Assembly: GCF_037975245.1 (NCBI RefSeq)
Contig: NC_092576.1
Span: 1,192,501 to 1,256,500, forward strand
From: Apostichopus japonicus
Taxonomy: Eukaryota > Echinodermata > Holothuroidea > Aspidochirotida > Stichopodidae
DNA: 64,000 nt
Reading direction: 5' to 3'
Shown: one piece after another, positions 47,715-59,900 of the stretch
Numbering within the stretch: the stretch's first letter is position 1
How the letters are laid out: each line of letters opens with the position of its first letter
The notes under the pieces: model-generated
The model's database searches: none
What the model was told of the DNA's origin: nothing
What the model saw: the letters and a program-made list of their open reading frames with translations, nothing else
Translations under genes and position numbers: made by a program

Positions 47715-47779
47715 GACTTTGGTGGGATTCGAACCCACACTCCAAAACCATGCTTTGGGTTCAACCTCATGACAAAGTC
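47715..47779 (-). pseudogene. tRNA-like sequence, shortened
   Basis: On the minus strand a 7-bp acceptor-type stem (GACTTTG with CAAAGTC) and a perfect T-arm GTGGG-TTCGAAT-CCCAC are present, but the span is only 65 bases and the D-arm and anticodon arm do not fold normally. It is probably a tRNA-derived relic. Confidence 0.4.
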
Positions 47780-48912
47780 TTGTACACAAGAATGTCCAAC
47801 CTGGATAACATGCTCTTTGTGTAATGAACAGTACAGAATTTGCTTAGACAAAGCATTGTGAGAACTATGTATTAAATATAAAGTAAATTAACATCAGAGG
47901 AACGATGACAAACCCTTGACCTACATTCATAATTACTAATTACCTAGGACTAGACATGTCATGTTTCCCAATTATGACATGTCCAAAAACATCACCTAAG
48001 TACAAAGGCACCTAGGAATAACAAAGAGCAAGTGTGGAGCACACACCAATACTTGACATAAAATTTACATTTCTTTATTAATTTCTTGTGGGTTTTCTGT
48101 AAAATAAGCATGACAGGCTATGTTTTATTTATTTTCTTCTTGGTTCTCATTTGAATAAAGAATACATGCTTGAGCGAACTGTACTTGCAGTTGTGTCTTG
48201 TAAACCTATCTGTATGTACACTTCTGTATGTGCACTTCTGGCATCTTCAAATTCAATGTAGCCTTGTACTTTTAGGATTCCCACTTTACTTAAGTTAGTC
48301 ATCACCAAAGGGACCAAATTAAGGTAGGCCTAGCCTATGCCCGAAAAGAGTGGCACTGTGTGAACTGTGATATGGTCAGTGATAGAAGCCCCACTAAAAA
48401 CTAGGCATATAACCTAACAAAACAAGTTACACCGACTCTCTGAACAATAACATTAGTACCAATATAAGTAGTAGTACTACTAGGCCCTAAGTAGCCGAAT
48501 TTCAATTAGGCATAGCCTACTGTACGACTACGAGTAGTTAGGCCTAGGCCTACGTATAGTAAGGCCTAACGTTAGGCTAGTAAGTACTGTAGCCTAGTAG
48601 TAGTAGAACTGATCAGTTATCTCTAACACACGCCTATCAATTTCTCTATGACATAAATGGACTTACTACATGAATATTACCCAAGTCGGAAGGGTTGGCA
48701 GAGTCGTGGTTGACTTATTATCTAATTCGATTCTGCGTATAACCAGGCATTAAACTTGTTTGATGTTGGTTATAACAGGCTTACTACACAGTGTATAGCT
48801 TTATGTTAGCAACAACAATCATGATAGAAATTGCCAATTTCTTTAGAATTAGCATCTCAGTCGCTTTCTGTAATATCCGACTATCAAAAGTCTCCTTGAA
48901 TGGCTTGTAAGG
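47780..48912. other. Non-coding stretch with TAGGCCTA-rich low complexity
   Basis: No gene seen. 48320-48600 is rich in TAGGCCTA, TAGTAG and CCTAGTAG motifs. Confidence 0.5.
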
Positions 48913-48913
48913 G

Positions 48914-48984
48914 TCCACGATAGTTATCGTGAAATTCATAACATGTGTGATGAAGTTATAACACAGCACGATAACTATCGTGGA
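48914..48984. repeat. Perfect 18-bp inverted repeat (hairpin)
   Basis: TCCACGATAGTTATCGTG (48914-48931) and its exact complement (48967-48984) flank 35 bases. Each arm is itself nearly palindromic. A further TTAGTTATCGTG follows at about 49005. Confidence 0.85.
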
Positions 48985-49040
48985 TCACCATTAACAAGAA
49001 CCACGTTAGTTATCGTGACGACAAGGAGAATCGGGTGGCC

Positions 49041-49165
49041 AAACCCACTAGTTTGAATTCAACCAATCAGAGATGCAGGTTTAGTTATGAGCCGTTGCTA
49101 AAAATAGATTCGAGACTTTGCGTTGGTACAACCAGGGAGATGTAATGGAACTCTCTGGTACAACT
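49041..49165 (-). repeat. Copy of the TTAA-MITE interior
   Basis: Inverted copy of about 60800-60930 (shares TTGAATTCAACCAATCAGAG and ATGAGCCGTTGCTAAAAATA). The matching remainder of the element appears at 51050-51336, so this copy seems to be interrupted by about 1.9 kb. Confidence 0.7.
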
Positions 49166-49172
49166 ACCATAT

Positions 49173-49560
49173 AGTATGTCTAGATGTCTGTGTGTTTATC
49201 CATCCATCAGTCTGCCAACAAAGTTTATCCATATTAATGTCATTTAAAAATATGCTTTCATAGTAATATATTCTTGCCATCCAGCCTTCATTACCATGCT
49301 TTGCTGTATTATAAGGTCATGCTAGTATGTCTACATGTCTGTGTGTTTATCCATCCATCAGTCTGCCAACAAAGTTTATCCATATTAAAGTCATTTAAAA
49401 ATATGCTTTCATAGTAATATATTCTTGCCATCCAGCCTTCATTACCATATTTTGCTGTATTATAAGGTCATGCTAGTATGTCTACATGTCTGTGTGTTTA
49501 TCCATCCATCAGTCTGCCAACAAAGTTTTTCCATATTAAAGTCATTTAAATATACATTTT
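49173..49560. repeat. Tandem repeat, about 2.6 units of 150 bp
   Basis: Units start at 49173, 49324 and 49474 (AGTATGTCTA-ATGTCTGTGTG, ATCCATCCATCAGTCTGCCA). They are nearly identical, so the duplication is recent. Confidence 0.92.
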
Positions 49561-50040
49561 AACATGTTTTTTTTTTTTTTTCTCTCTGAGAAGATTACAC
49601 TGACAAATGAAATGCTAATACACAGGTTCTCTTTTTCATTTTTTAGTCTGTGTTTTTATTTTAAAGATATTCATCATAGAATCCTAAATTGTGTTATTCC
49701 AAACATTGCTTTTCTCACAATTGTGTTTATTCTTAAGTATAAAGAACTTCAAAGAATAAAATAGGTTTAAATGTAAAGTATTTTTGGCCCTACATATCTG
49801 TTCAAAAATAACATGTAAGGTTTTGCTCCTACCTAAAATGCCACACTATAAGAAACTCAAGTTCCTGCTACCCCCCCCCATCCCAATTCCCACCCCAACC
49901 CCCACCCCACTTATGTCCACTTTCACACATATATGTATATGTCTGTGAGCCAAACAAGTGCCTTAAAAGTTTCTCTTTTTCAAGCTGATGAGGATGGGAA
50001 GTACTCTGCTATTTGGGAGTAAAATGCAGGGATGATTCGT
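49561..50040. other. Non-coding stretch
   Basis: Poly-T and poly-C/CCCACC-rich low-complexity sequence; no gene seen. Confidence 0.5.
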
Positions 50041-50044
50041 GAAA

Positions 50045-50305
50045 GTTGGAGTGTATAGCCTAGTGGTTAACGCCGGCGTCTCCCAGTCATGAGATCCGGG
50101 CCCGGTTCGATTCCCCGCCGACAGCAATGTGTGTCGTCTGGCAAGGGTGTTGTTCAATAACAACTTCCTGACATGGACGTTAAATGAATGTGTGCCGAGA
50201 GATTGGCTTCGGTCAGCTTGCGAGTCTATAAGCCTCCATGGCTTCTTTCGCGAGTTCCTGCTTGCGGGAAGATCACATATACATACATACATACATACAA
50301 AGTTA
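50045..50305 (+). mobile_element. tRNA-derived SINE
   Basis: Pol III box A TAGCCTAGTGGTTAACG (50056-50072) and box B GGTTCGATTCC (50104-50114) lie at normal tRNA spacing, followed by a tRNA-unrelated body (CTTCCTGACATGGACGTTAA) and a (CATA)n tail at about 50280-50300. AAAGTT on both sides may be part of a target duplication. Confidence 0.75.
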
Positions 50306-51039
50306 TTGTATTTGCAGTAACCTCTGTTTCAAATGGAATTCAGCAAGATCACCTTCAAGGAGGCTATTGCATACGTGACTCAACCCCAAGTATTCAAAGA
50401 AAAAGTCTATAAGTGAAATAAACTTCGTTGAAAAGACAGCTAAAATACGACTGCCTTGAGGCGATAGATTTATACAACAGCAATGGGTCCCATTTCAGCG
50501 AATCCATGCCAAGCTACAGAAACACGCATTGGCTATGGTCAAAGGGTACTGAGGGTGATCTTTGAGCTGTGCTCCCTGAGAGTAAGTGACAAGATGGCCG
50601 CGATGCGAACGATGTAGTACCGTCGTTGACAAAAGATCTGTGACTGGCCGTCCCAGATAATTTTGATCTCGGAAACAGTGCTCTAATGGATAACAATTAC
50701 ATAAGGAAACGTTTGTTGGTATTTTTATTTATGTTCACGGAGTAAACAGTTTACACGACCAAATTTTATCAGTGCGTGGTGAAGGGCCCTTGACGTAGGT
50801 TTAAATTTACGGTAAGTCTCACCCTTCTGTTTTCGATAAAACCTTCTCTAACTTTCATATATGGAAAGGTAAGTCATTCCCCGTCATATTTAACATTTAT
50901 TTAGCGAAGAACAGTTAAGAAACTTCGAGAATTTTACACTCGCACTCTGCTCTCTGTGTACAGCATTTCGCGGGTAAAATTTAAATATTTAAAAAATCGT
51001 GACGTAACAAATCTTTGAAAATATTGAGGGTCGCGAGGT
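50306..51039. other. Non-coding stretch
   Basis: CpG-containing sequence with no frame or RNA gene that I can support. A promoter of gene 2 could lie here, but nothing proves it. Confidence 0.35.
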
Positions 51040-51049
51040 CAGCTTTCCG

Positions 51050-51336
51050 ACTGATAGACGATAGACTGTACACAAATCAAGCTTGGTGTTGGGTTACGTA
51101 TTGGTCAATGACGTTCGTAGCGTTTAAATATTCATATTATGGGCGAGGTTTATTGGGTTCTAACGGTAAATATCTTGGAGAAAAACAAAGTTGAAAGTTG
51201 CAAATTTTTCGACTTTTATGCCACCATATGAAGTAAGATTTAAATAGATAAGCTAGTTATGTATGTCGTTATGGCATAGTGGAGTCAGTGAGGTTGAGAA
51301 AAATCATAGAAAAGGACGCAAAATCCTGCTTTCAGT
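51050..51336 (-). repeat. Copy of the TTAA-MITE left half
   Basis: Inverted, slightly diverged copy of about 60519-60800, ending with GGACGCAAAATCCTGCTTT, the complement of the MITE end. Confidence 0.8.
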
Positions 51337-52990
51337 TCCTCGTGTGTTTCTGTTTGTCTGGATTAAAAATCGGGCTGGCACGTCCTTGGTAAGCTATTAA
51401 TTTATTTTCATGTCCAACTGTCACGGGGTTATAACCCTATCCCTGGAAACGTGCATCACTTGATTCGAGTCATTCTACGATAAACGCATGGCAGACTGTA
51501 GGCCTAGATACACCCGATTAACATTCGCATAGGAATAGCCCTATCCTATACCCTACACTGTAACCAGCTGTGTCTTAACGCCTGCGCAAGCCTCGCAAGG
51601 TAATGAAAAAATAGCATTCGAAGTTAGGCCTAGCTTACCACTCATTATTCTATGGCAGTAATGGAGACTTAGGCAAAAGTACAAGATCTTGCTTGGCCTT
51701 GTTTCGGAATGAGTTTAACATGTTAGGTCTAGGCTAGGCCTAATTACCTTTTTGCAAATGTTGGACAAATGATACATGTAAGCCTTTACCAGAAATAATG
51801 CTGATAAATTGAGTAACTCATGCCATAGAGAGAAAAGTAGTGACCCCAGACATTTGTCATACAGTTATTATAAAAGAGAAAACCACGACACTGACACAGT
51901 GGCATTCTGGACCTGGTCTTAGCTATACTGTAAAAAATAAAGTTGTAATTTAACTGTAAAATACCGGCAGCCAGGATTCCGGTGGGGCGACGTATTTTAA
52001 CAGTTGCCAGTAGAAAACGTTAGGACGTTATTTTATGAGTTAGGTTACAGCTTTCATCATATGATTTTGTTTGTTCACATGAAAGACCTACCTATATCAC
52101 TATAGACTTCCATTGCGCACAAGCCAATGTTTTGTCAGGGGTCATTATAACTACAGTAAGTATGGTGCAGTCCCGTAGAGCTATATTTAAGTGCATGTTT
52201 TCATTGAGGACTGTAGGGACGCAAGTTTTTCTGAGCAGATACAAATAATTTGAAGGCGTTGCGTGACGCGAGCACAACTCCTGGTAACCTTAAAGTTACC
52301 TTTGGTTGAGTACAAGAACCCAGAAGTCAAATGAATGTTTTAGTGCAAGAGCATTACTGATCACTTGAAGATAGTAATGGCCAACACTTCAAAAATCTTG
52401 TAGGCAAATGAAATAAAATAGAGCAAGGTCAACCACTTAGACAATTGGTTTTGGATTGTTGTCATTAGTGATGCAGTTTTACTACCTGATCATGTTTGTT
52501 TTGTATTATTGTATGTAACATGTAATTACATCAACATCTGTTACAGTACATTATCATTTACCTTTATTGTCACTAAGTATTAGATGGTCGTTGTATGTGG
52601 TAATTATTGTGTCATTCCATATTATTGTACTTTGAATTAATAGAAATATTTAAGACATGGGCAAGAAGTAATCTCGCTCTGCGGATTAATTAAAATGATC
52701 TGTTGCAGGTAGGTTTTCATTCAATTGACATGATGATATTTCTTGTGATTACATTGATGTACAGTTTAGCCAGAATTAGATCTACCAACTTTAAAAAGGG
52801 AATATTTGCTTTCTCTTACAGGGTTGTGCAGTAGTTTCAACTTGTCAACCAATTTCAACATTCTTATTGTGATATGTAGTCTGTTGTGACTGGTTCCAAA
52901 CTTTTTTAATCTAGTACTTTGTACAAGGTAACAAACTGGCAATATATGCTTTGATAATGTGTACATTGACAAAATGTGTGGCTATGGAAT
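51337..52990. other. Non-coding stretch
   Basis: No exon, RNA gene or complete element was recognised. TAGGCCTA-type motifs recur at 51500-51760. Confidence 0.45.
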
Positions 52991-53009
52991 CAACTATTAT
53001 CTGACAAAG

Positions 53010-56000
53010 TAGGTGTTGGACTTCCTGACAAATAGGACACAGAGAGTATTTGTGAATGGCAGAGTTTCTAGCGATAATGTGATGAATACTGGTGCCCCAC
53101 AAGGTTGTGTTTTATCACCCGTTCTTTTCACCCTCTATACTTCTGACTGTCGCAGCACACAACCCAACACGCATATTGTTAAATTTGCTGACGACACATG
53201 CATTTTAGGTCTTATTGAGAAGAATGGTGACGAAACCGGGTATAGGCATGAAATATCCACCTTTACGAATTGGTGTGACGAAAACAGATTACAACTGAAG
53301 GTGTCTAAAACAAAGGAGCTTGTTGTTGATTTCCGGCGTAGGGGGCACCAACTAGAGAGAATTGAAATTAGGAACGAGCCAGTGGAACAAGTCCATTCTT
53401 ATACGTATCTGGGAGTTTCCATTACTGATAAATTGGAGTGGGGTGAACATGTAAATACTGTTCTGGCCAAAACTAATCAACGTATGTTCTTTCTACGGAA
53501 GCTCAATTTATTCAGACTAGACGCCTCTCTCATTTCTTTGTTCTACAATGTGGCCATCGAGACCATTATTACATTCTGCTTGGCTGCATGGGGTGGCAAT
53601 ACGACTGCTAGAGACATGGCTAAGATGAATACAGGGTCATTCCATGCCAACTCAACAAGGGCCCGACACCCACCGTCTCAGATTTTCACCAAATTCGGTG
53701 TGGAGTTTCATAATATAAAGATAAGAATCCACGCCAAATTTTAGCTGACAATATCAATCGGTTCGTGAGATATCGGCTTTCAAAAATTGGTGAAATTGAC
53801 CCCCAAAATCCAAAATGGCGGCCATTTTGAATTGACCTAAATTAAAACCCCCGGACTTTTTCTTCAATAACTTCTCTTCTGAGTAAGCTACAGACATGAA
53901 ACTTGGGATTATAGTAATTTAAAGCATGGAGATCCTCAATATGGACATTAATTTAATGTAGGAGGGTAATAAAGGTAAGTTATGGGGATTTTGAATTTTA
54001 ATGAATGAAAATTAATTGCGAAAAATTTATTTTCACACCTTCTCATACATATGAAAAATTTTCAATGTGGGACAGCATCTATGAATCTGAAATTTGGCAC
54101 ATTGATAAAGCATATCACAAAGAACTGTCATGCAAAAAATTGTGATGGTACTCTCTCTCTAAATGGAAATATTTATTTCTGAAGCTGGAGCAAAATGTCG
54201 CAAATTTTCACAAATTTTGGCTGAAATTGCTGATATTCGTTATGTACATTCCGCCTTCGGCATAGGTAACAAGATTTTATGTCTGAATTTGCAGATATTG
54301 TGGAAGACATGTGACCACTCTTCTAGTTTAGCTAATTTTGAGGAAAATTTACGGTCCCAATTTTTTGTAACAAGTAATTAAAATGGCAGAAAATGAGATA
54401 GGGGCCTAATATGGCCCTACTTTGAGGGTACTTTATATTCACAAACAAAGGCATGTTTGAGATTTAATTTGCATAGGATCCTTGTTCAGTGCCAGTTGTA
54501 CAGGAAAAGTGCCAAAAGAAGGTCAAGCGGGTCGTACGTTTTACGAACAGTGCCCTCAAACTTAAGAAATCTCACTTCTGGCCCTAATTGGGGGTCCAAT
54601 TTGGGCCTGTGGGTTAATTTCAATATTTCTTTAAACACCATATTCCAGGAGTGTATTAATCATATTTTTAAATACTGAAGTCAAAAGTTTGTGTTTTATT
54701 TTTATCTATTCAAATTTACGACTCGAAAATTGCGAAAATCATGCATTTCATATGTATGAAAATGCTTGCACAAGCTGATTTGAGTAGTTCAAAGGACAAC
54801 AACTTCTTAGTTTTAGCATACAGGTGCTTAACAAATAAGAGGGTGGTACACTAGCATAGGGACTCCCAATAAAGAGCACTCTCTGGGTCATATGCCCAAC
54901 GATGCATGAGAACAGCGCCCTCAAAAATCACAATTTACCAATATTTTGGGCTATTTTGGGCATTTCAAGGTCAGAGTTGGTCATAATTAAAAGGGTTTTT
55001 CTTGGTTTTCAATACAAAACTAGTAAGACATGTATAGTTATGATGCAAAAAATAAGTTAAAACATCTTTTTGACAGTTTTTTAATGATCAGATGAGCAGC
55101 TGAAAGTGGCATATAGGTACAAAATAGCCCAAAATATTGGTAAATTGTGATTTTTGAGGGCGCTGTTCTCATGCATCTTTGGGCATATGACCCAGAAAGT
55201 GCACTTTATTGTGAGTCCTTATGCTAGTGTACCACCCTCTTATTTGCTAAGCACCTGTATGCTAAAGCTTAGAAGTTGTTGTTATTTGAACTGCTCAAAT
55301 CAGCTTGTGCAAGCATTTTCATACATATGAAATGCATGATTTTCGCAATTTTCGAGTCGTAAATTTGAATAGATAAAAATAAAACACAAACTTTTGACTT
55401 CAGTATTTAAAAATATGGTTAATACACTCCTGGAATATGGTGTTTAAAGAAATATTGAAATTAACCCACAGGCCCAAATTGGACCCCCAATTAGGGCCAG
55501 AAGTGAGATTTCTTAAGTTTGAGGGCGCTGTTCGTAAAACGTACGACCCGCTTGACCTTCTTTTGGCACTTTTCCTGTACAACTGGCACTGAACAAGGAT
55601 CCTATGCAAATTAAATCTCAAACATGCCTTTGTTTGTGAATATAAAGTACCCTCAAAGTAGGGCCATATTAGGCCCCTATCTCATTTTCTGCCATTTTAA
55701 TTACTTGTTACAAAAAATTGGGACCGTAAATTTTCCTCAAAATTAGCTAAACTAGAAGAGTGGTCACATGTCTTCCACAATATCTGCAAATTCAGACATA
55801 AAATCTTGTTACCTATGCCGAAGGCGGAATGTACATAACGAATATCAGCAATTTCAGCCAAAATTTGTGAAAATTTGCGACATTTTGCTCCAGCTTCAGA
55901 AATAAATATTTCCATTTAGAGAGAGAGTACCATCACAATTTTTTGCATGACAGTTCTTTGTGATATGCTTTATCAATGTGCCAAATTTCAGATTCATAGA

Positions 56001-56867
56001 TGCTGTCCCACATTGAAAATTTTTCATATGTATGAGAAGGTGTGAAAATAAATTTTTCGCAATTAATTTTCATTCATTAAAATTCAAAATCCCCATAACT
56101 TACCTTTATTACCCTCCTACATTAAATTAATGTCCATATTGAGGATCTCCATGCTTTAAATTACTATAATCCCAAGTTTCATGTCTGTAGCTTACTCAGA
56201 AGAGAAGTTATTGAAGAAAAAGTCCGGGGGTTTTAATTTAGGTCAATTCAAAATGGCCGCCATTTTGGATTTTGGGGGTCAATTTCACCAATTTTTGAAA
56301 GCCGATATCTCACGAACCGATTGATATTTTCAGCTAAAATTTGGCGTGGATTCTTATCTTTATATTATGAAACTCCACACCGAATTTGGTGAAAATCTGA
56401 GACGGTGGGTGTCGAAATCAAATTTTGCTTGTTGATTTGGCATGGAATGACCCTACACTTGTTAGAAAAGCGAGGCGAGTTTGCCGGTCTGATGATCTCA
56501 GATCAGTAGATGAGCTGCTTGTCAGGGTAACTAAAAGAAATATTATGTCAGTTACGTCGTCGGAACATCCTCTAGGAAATCAGGTTGAGTATAGCAGTTG
56601 AACTGGCAGGCCAATTGTCATCAGATGCCGGACAGAAAGATACAGACGTTCGTTCTTGCCAAGGGCCATTCTTAGTCTTGCCAACGAGTTTTGTAGGAAA
56701 TAGGTTTTTTTTTGCCAGTACATGGATTTTTATTGTCTTAAGAAATGTATATATTATAATTCATATGTTTTGATGTATTTTTGACTGTTTTATGTATATT
56801 ATACTGAGATGGAGTGAACTCCAATTCCTTTTATGGCCAATAAAGATTCTTATATCTTATATGATGT
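53010..56867 (+). pseudogene. LINE RT copy interrupted by a foldback element
   Basis: 53013-53633 encodes the RT palm and thumb (APQGCVLSPVLFTLYTSD, the FADD catalytic box at 53184-53195, LGVSITDKLEWGEHVNTVL) and reaches MAKMNT. The frame resumes after the foldback element at 56454 with TLVRKARRVCRSDDLRSV. The copy at 17.9-18.4 kb (minus) shows these parts joined. The downstream part has a CGA to TGA stop near 56600. The 3' UTR and tail (AATAAAGATTCTTATATCTT) end at about 56865. The 5' end is truncated. Confidence 0.92.
53630..56457. mobile_element. 2.8-kb foldback element with about 1.3-kb inverted arms
   Basis: The element is 53634-56453 (2820 bp), beginning GGGTCATTCCATGCC and ending with the complement, flanked by TACA on both sides (53630-53633, 56454-56457). 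The left arm (to about 54957) and right arm (from about 55125) are inverted copies, with short indels near the tips; a loop of about 165 bp lies between. Mirror frames in the two arms (54163-54381 with 55697-55915; 54457-54678 with 55400-55621) translate to the same or nearly the same peptides, a sign of very high arm identity. No transposase was recognised. Confidence 0.93.
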
Positions 56868-56890
56868 AATTATTTTTTTTCTTTTGGCAG

Positions 56891-56926
56891 AACTTGACAT
56901 GGCTGGAAGGGACGTTAATCCATATG
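56891..56926 (+). CDS. Gene 2 exon 1: start codon
   Basis: The acceptor is CTTTTGGCAG, a short 5' UTR follows, then ATG at 56899 and ten codons; the donor is GTATGA at 56927, phase 1. The ATG has a purine at -3 (GAC ATG G). Confidence 0.55.
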
Positions 56927-59900
56927 GTATGAATGTGAATTAGTAATTTACTTGCATAATTGTCTTTTCATTCCATTGCTAACAACAATATTTACACAGA
57001 AATAATAGTATATAATTTATAATGGACTACATGCAGAGCCTCCAAAACTGCTTTGAACACCAAATTTGAATACCAAATAATTCTCTGGTATGTGATGCTT
57101 GCTACTTAACACTGTATCTCAAATCATTCATTGTAGATGAACTTCACACTTGGTTTGTGAATTCATCTTATTAACTACACGGTCATTTGAGTTCAACAGT
57201 GGTCAAAGTCTGAATACCCTGACAAAACTACAGGTATAAGTTAAAACAAAGTGCATCTTTCTTATGGCTGATATGTGTACAAAAGCCTTCTGGAAACTGG
57301 ATGGTATTCAAGGTCATTTCAGGTTAACAGTCAATACTCTAACCTTATTTTAATAGGTTTTAAAGGTCATGCGAGGTCAGCCCAAGGCAAAGTATGAAAA
57401 CATTAAAAATGCAAAATTCCAGAAGTGAATCTTGATGAACTTCATAATTTGCATGTGGCTCCACATTAGTCAGTAAAAGAAACTTGGATGAATTTACTTG
57501 ACTGTGGTGGGTCCTCATTATTACAAGAACCTTGATGATCATTTAAAGTCGGTAATAGTGTTACTGTTTAATGTTCGAATACAAAGTGTTTGTATGTTTC
57601 AAAGAATCACTAAGGGAACTGACTCTCTGCTTTTTGTATTGGAGCCATACAGAACAGACTGAATCCGTTCTCCAGCTGTCCCATGGAAACACCCTCTTTC
57701 ATGAATAATTATGTCCAGAGCAATAATGTGAAACTTAAACAAAACATCCTGTCTCAAATTCATGATGTGTAACTCAGGGTTTACAATCTTGCAGCACAAG
57801 TTTGCAGTAAACAGTCTCTAGAACTCTGATAGGCAGTGTGGCCCTGTATTAGGTATTCACCTCGCACGCTATTTGTACATTTGAAAATGGTAATTTAGGG
57901 TCCGGTACTCAGGTGTTAGGAGTCCTTGAAATTATATTCTTCGTCACATTTACGCATGCTGCTTTTTGATTCTTTGCCGGAGGTGAAAGGAATGTGATGG
58001 AGATGGCATGTGTGTGTATTTGACACTTGTGGTCAACAGTTAAGTATAGAGTCTGAAAACCTTCTAAACATGATAACTATAGAAGTACATCTTTCTTGAA
58101 CTTTGTCCTTAGTATGTAGATTCAGCTTGGTGAGTGCAAGGACCCTGTTGAGATTGGTCGAGGTGAAAAAGTGGCATGAGGTCAAGGTGTGTAAAAATGT
58201 GAAAAACTTGTGAATATGATACTCCAAAATAAAACTACAATTAATCTGTGAGATCTCCGATTCCATAATGTTCTATTGGTGAACAAAGTTTAACACTTTC
58301 CGTTCAGTCTGTTTGATTTAAGCACTCAAGTTGCCCATTTGTTCACCCTTTGGCTTCCAGGGGTCAACAGGTTGGCCCAAATAATCTCAAAAAAGCCATA
58401 TTCTCTGTGATTTGATCTAGATGACTTAAGCAGTAGGTTGTGAGAATATTTCACAGTGTATTTCAATGTCATGTCACTCTCATACACTAATAGCAATTAT
58501 GAAAGGGATAGATGGTTGATGGCAGAGCTGATTTGCTAGCTGAAATTTGGTGAAAGGAAATGTCTATTTGCTCATATACCTATGTGTCTATATTTCACAT
58601 AGGAAGACTGTTCTTTCTTGATATTGAAATATTTTGGAATAAAAATTCTACACTGTAAAGTCCTTACCAGTGAATAAATTGGGTTTATGTCCACCATGGG
58701 TTGCTACAATCAGTAGCTGGAAATCTCTGATCTTTTCTGGTTATCATTTAATTCTAGGACAAATTTAAGTCACTTGCTCTTTATTTGACAGATAGTTATG
58801 TGGAATGTTTAGCAAATTGTTTGCCAATGAATCACAAAGTCAACTGACTTCCTGGTTCCTCTTATCTTTTGGTCCTTTTACAGTATATCTTGCTGGTCAA
58901 ATGATCCCTGGTGTAATCCCACCGGCAACTTTAAAATACATCTAGGTTTGAGCCATTGTTGCAGGACACGACCGGCATTGTGTAATTTACAGAAAATGGC
59001 AGAATAGAATTTGACAACACCCATTGTCGCGAGAGGTGTTATAAATAAAAATGACATCTACTATAGGTGATGTCAACATATATTAAAGTTTGTTATCTTT
59101 TTCAGCATGGTAACATCAAAACTGCAGTTAATCTATCAGTTCCCCCCCCCCCCCCCCCGATGCTATACTTTTCTTTGTGAACAATATAACATAGATCTCA
59201 ATTGATCTTCAACTATACATATATATTCATCCAGGAAATGAAATCTGCTTCCAATAGTTGATACTCTTGTGTTGGGTGCTTTAAACACATTCAAGTGGCC
59301 CTGATTAAAAGTGTTAATTCAAGAGGTTAACTGGTTGTCTGAAATGGCCTAACATTTCCCCAAGGGGTCAACAAGTTATCTTTAATGGTCTCAAAATTGG
59401 CCTTATTCTTTGTAACGTATACTAGGTGATTTTGGCTTTTGCAGCAAGTTGTGAAAATATTTCAGAGTCTATAAAGAATGTCATGTATCTCCCATTCATT
59501 AATAACAATAATTAAAGGAATCGCTGCAGGCAGAGCTGTTTTTCTTCCTCAAATTAGTAAATTCTACCAGTCAGTTAATTGTTTGATGCCCACAAGTGAG
59601 TGATGCAGATATGAGCTGGAAATAATTATTGGTTCTTACTTAATTCTTGGACACATTTAACTCACTTGCTCATTTCATCTTGTGAGATATATAGTTGTGT
59701 GGAATTTTGAGCAAATCATATGACAAGGAATAACAAAGCCATTTTGCTTTCTGGTTTCAATTTGTTTCAATCACTGTCGAAGCTTTGTAATGAATTGCAG
59801 ACAACTATTACAACTTACTTGTAGCTGCTGGTGTACTGAGTGGAATATGATTAAAATATAATTATGAATAATCAGTACTAACTGTTTTTGTGCTCTTTGC

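Noticed and set aside
47715-47779. Functional tRNA gene on minus
   Set aside because: The acceptor-like stem and T-arm are good, but the length is 65 bases and the D and anticodon arms do not fit.
54163-54678. Foldback arm frames as genes
   Set aside because: The same frames appear mirrored in the other arm and have no recognisable domain; they are better explained as repeat sequence.
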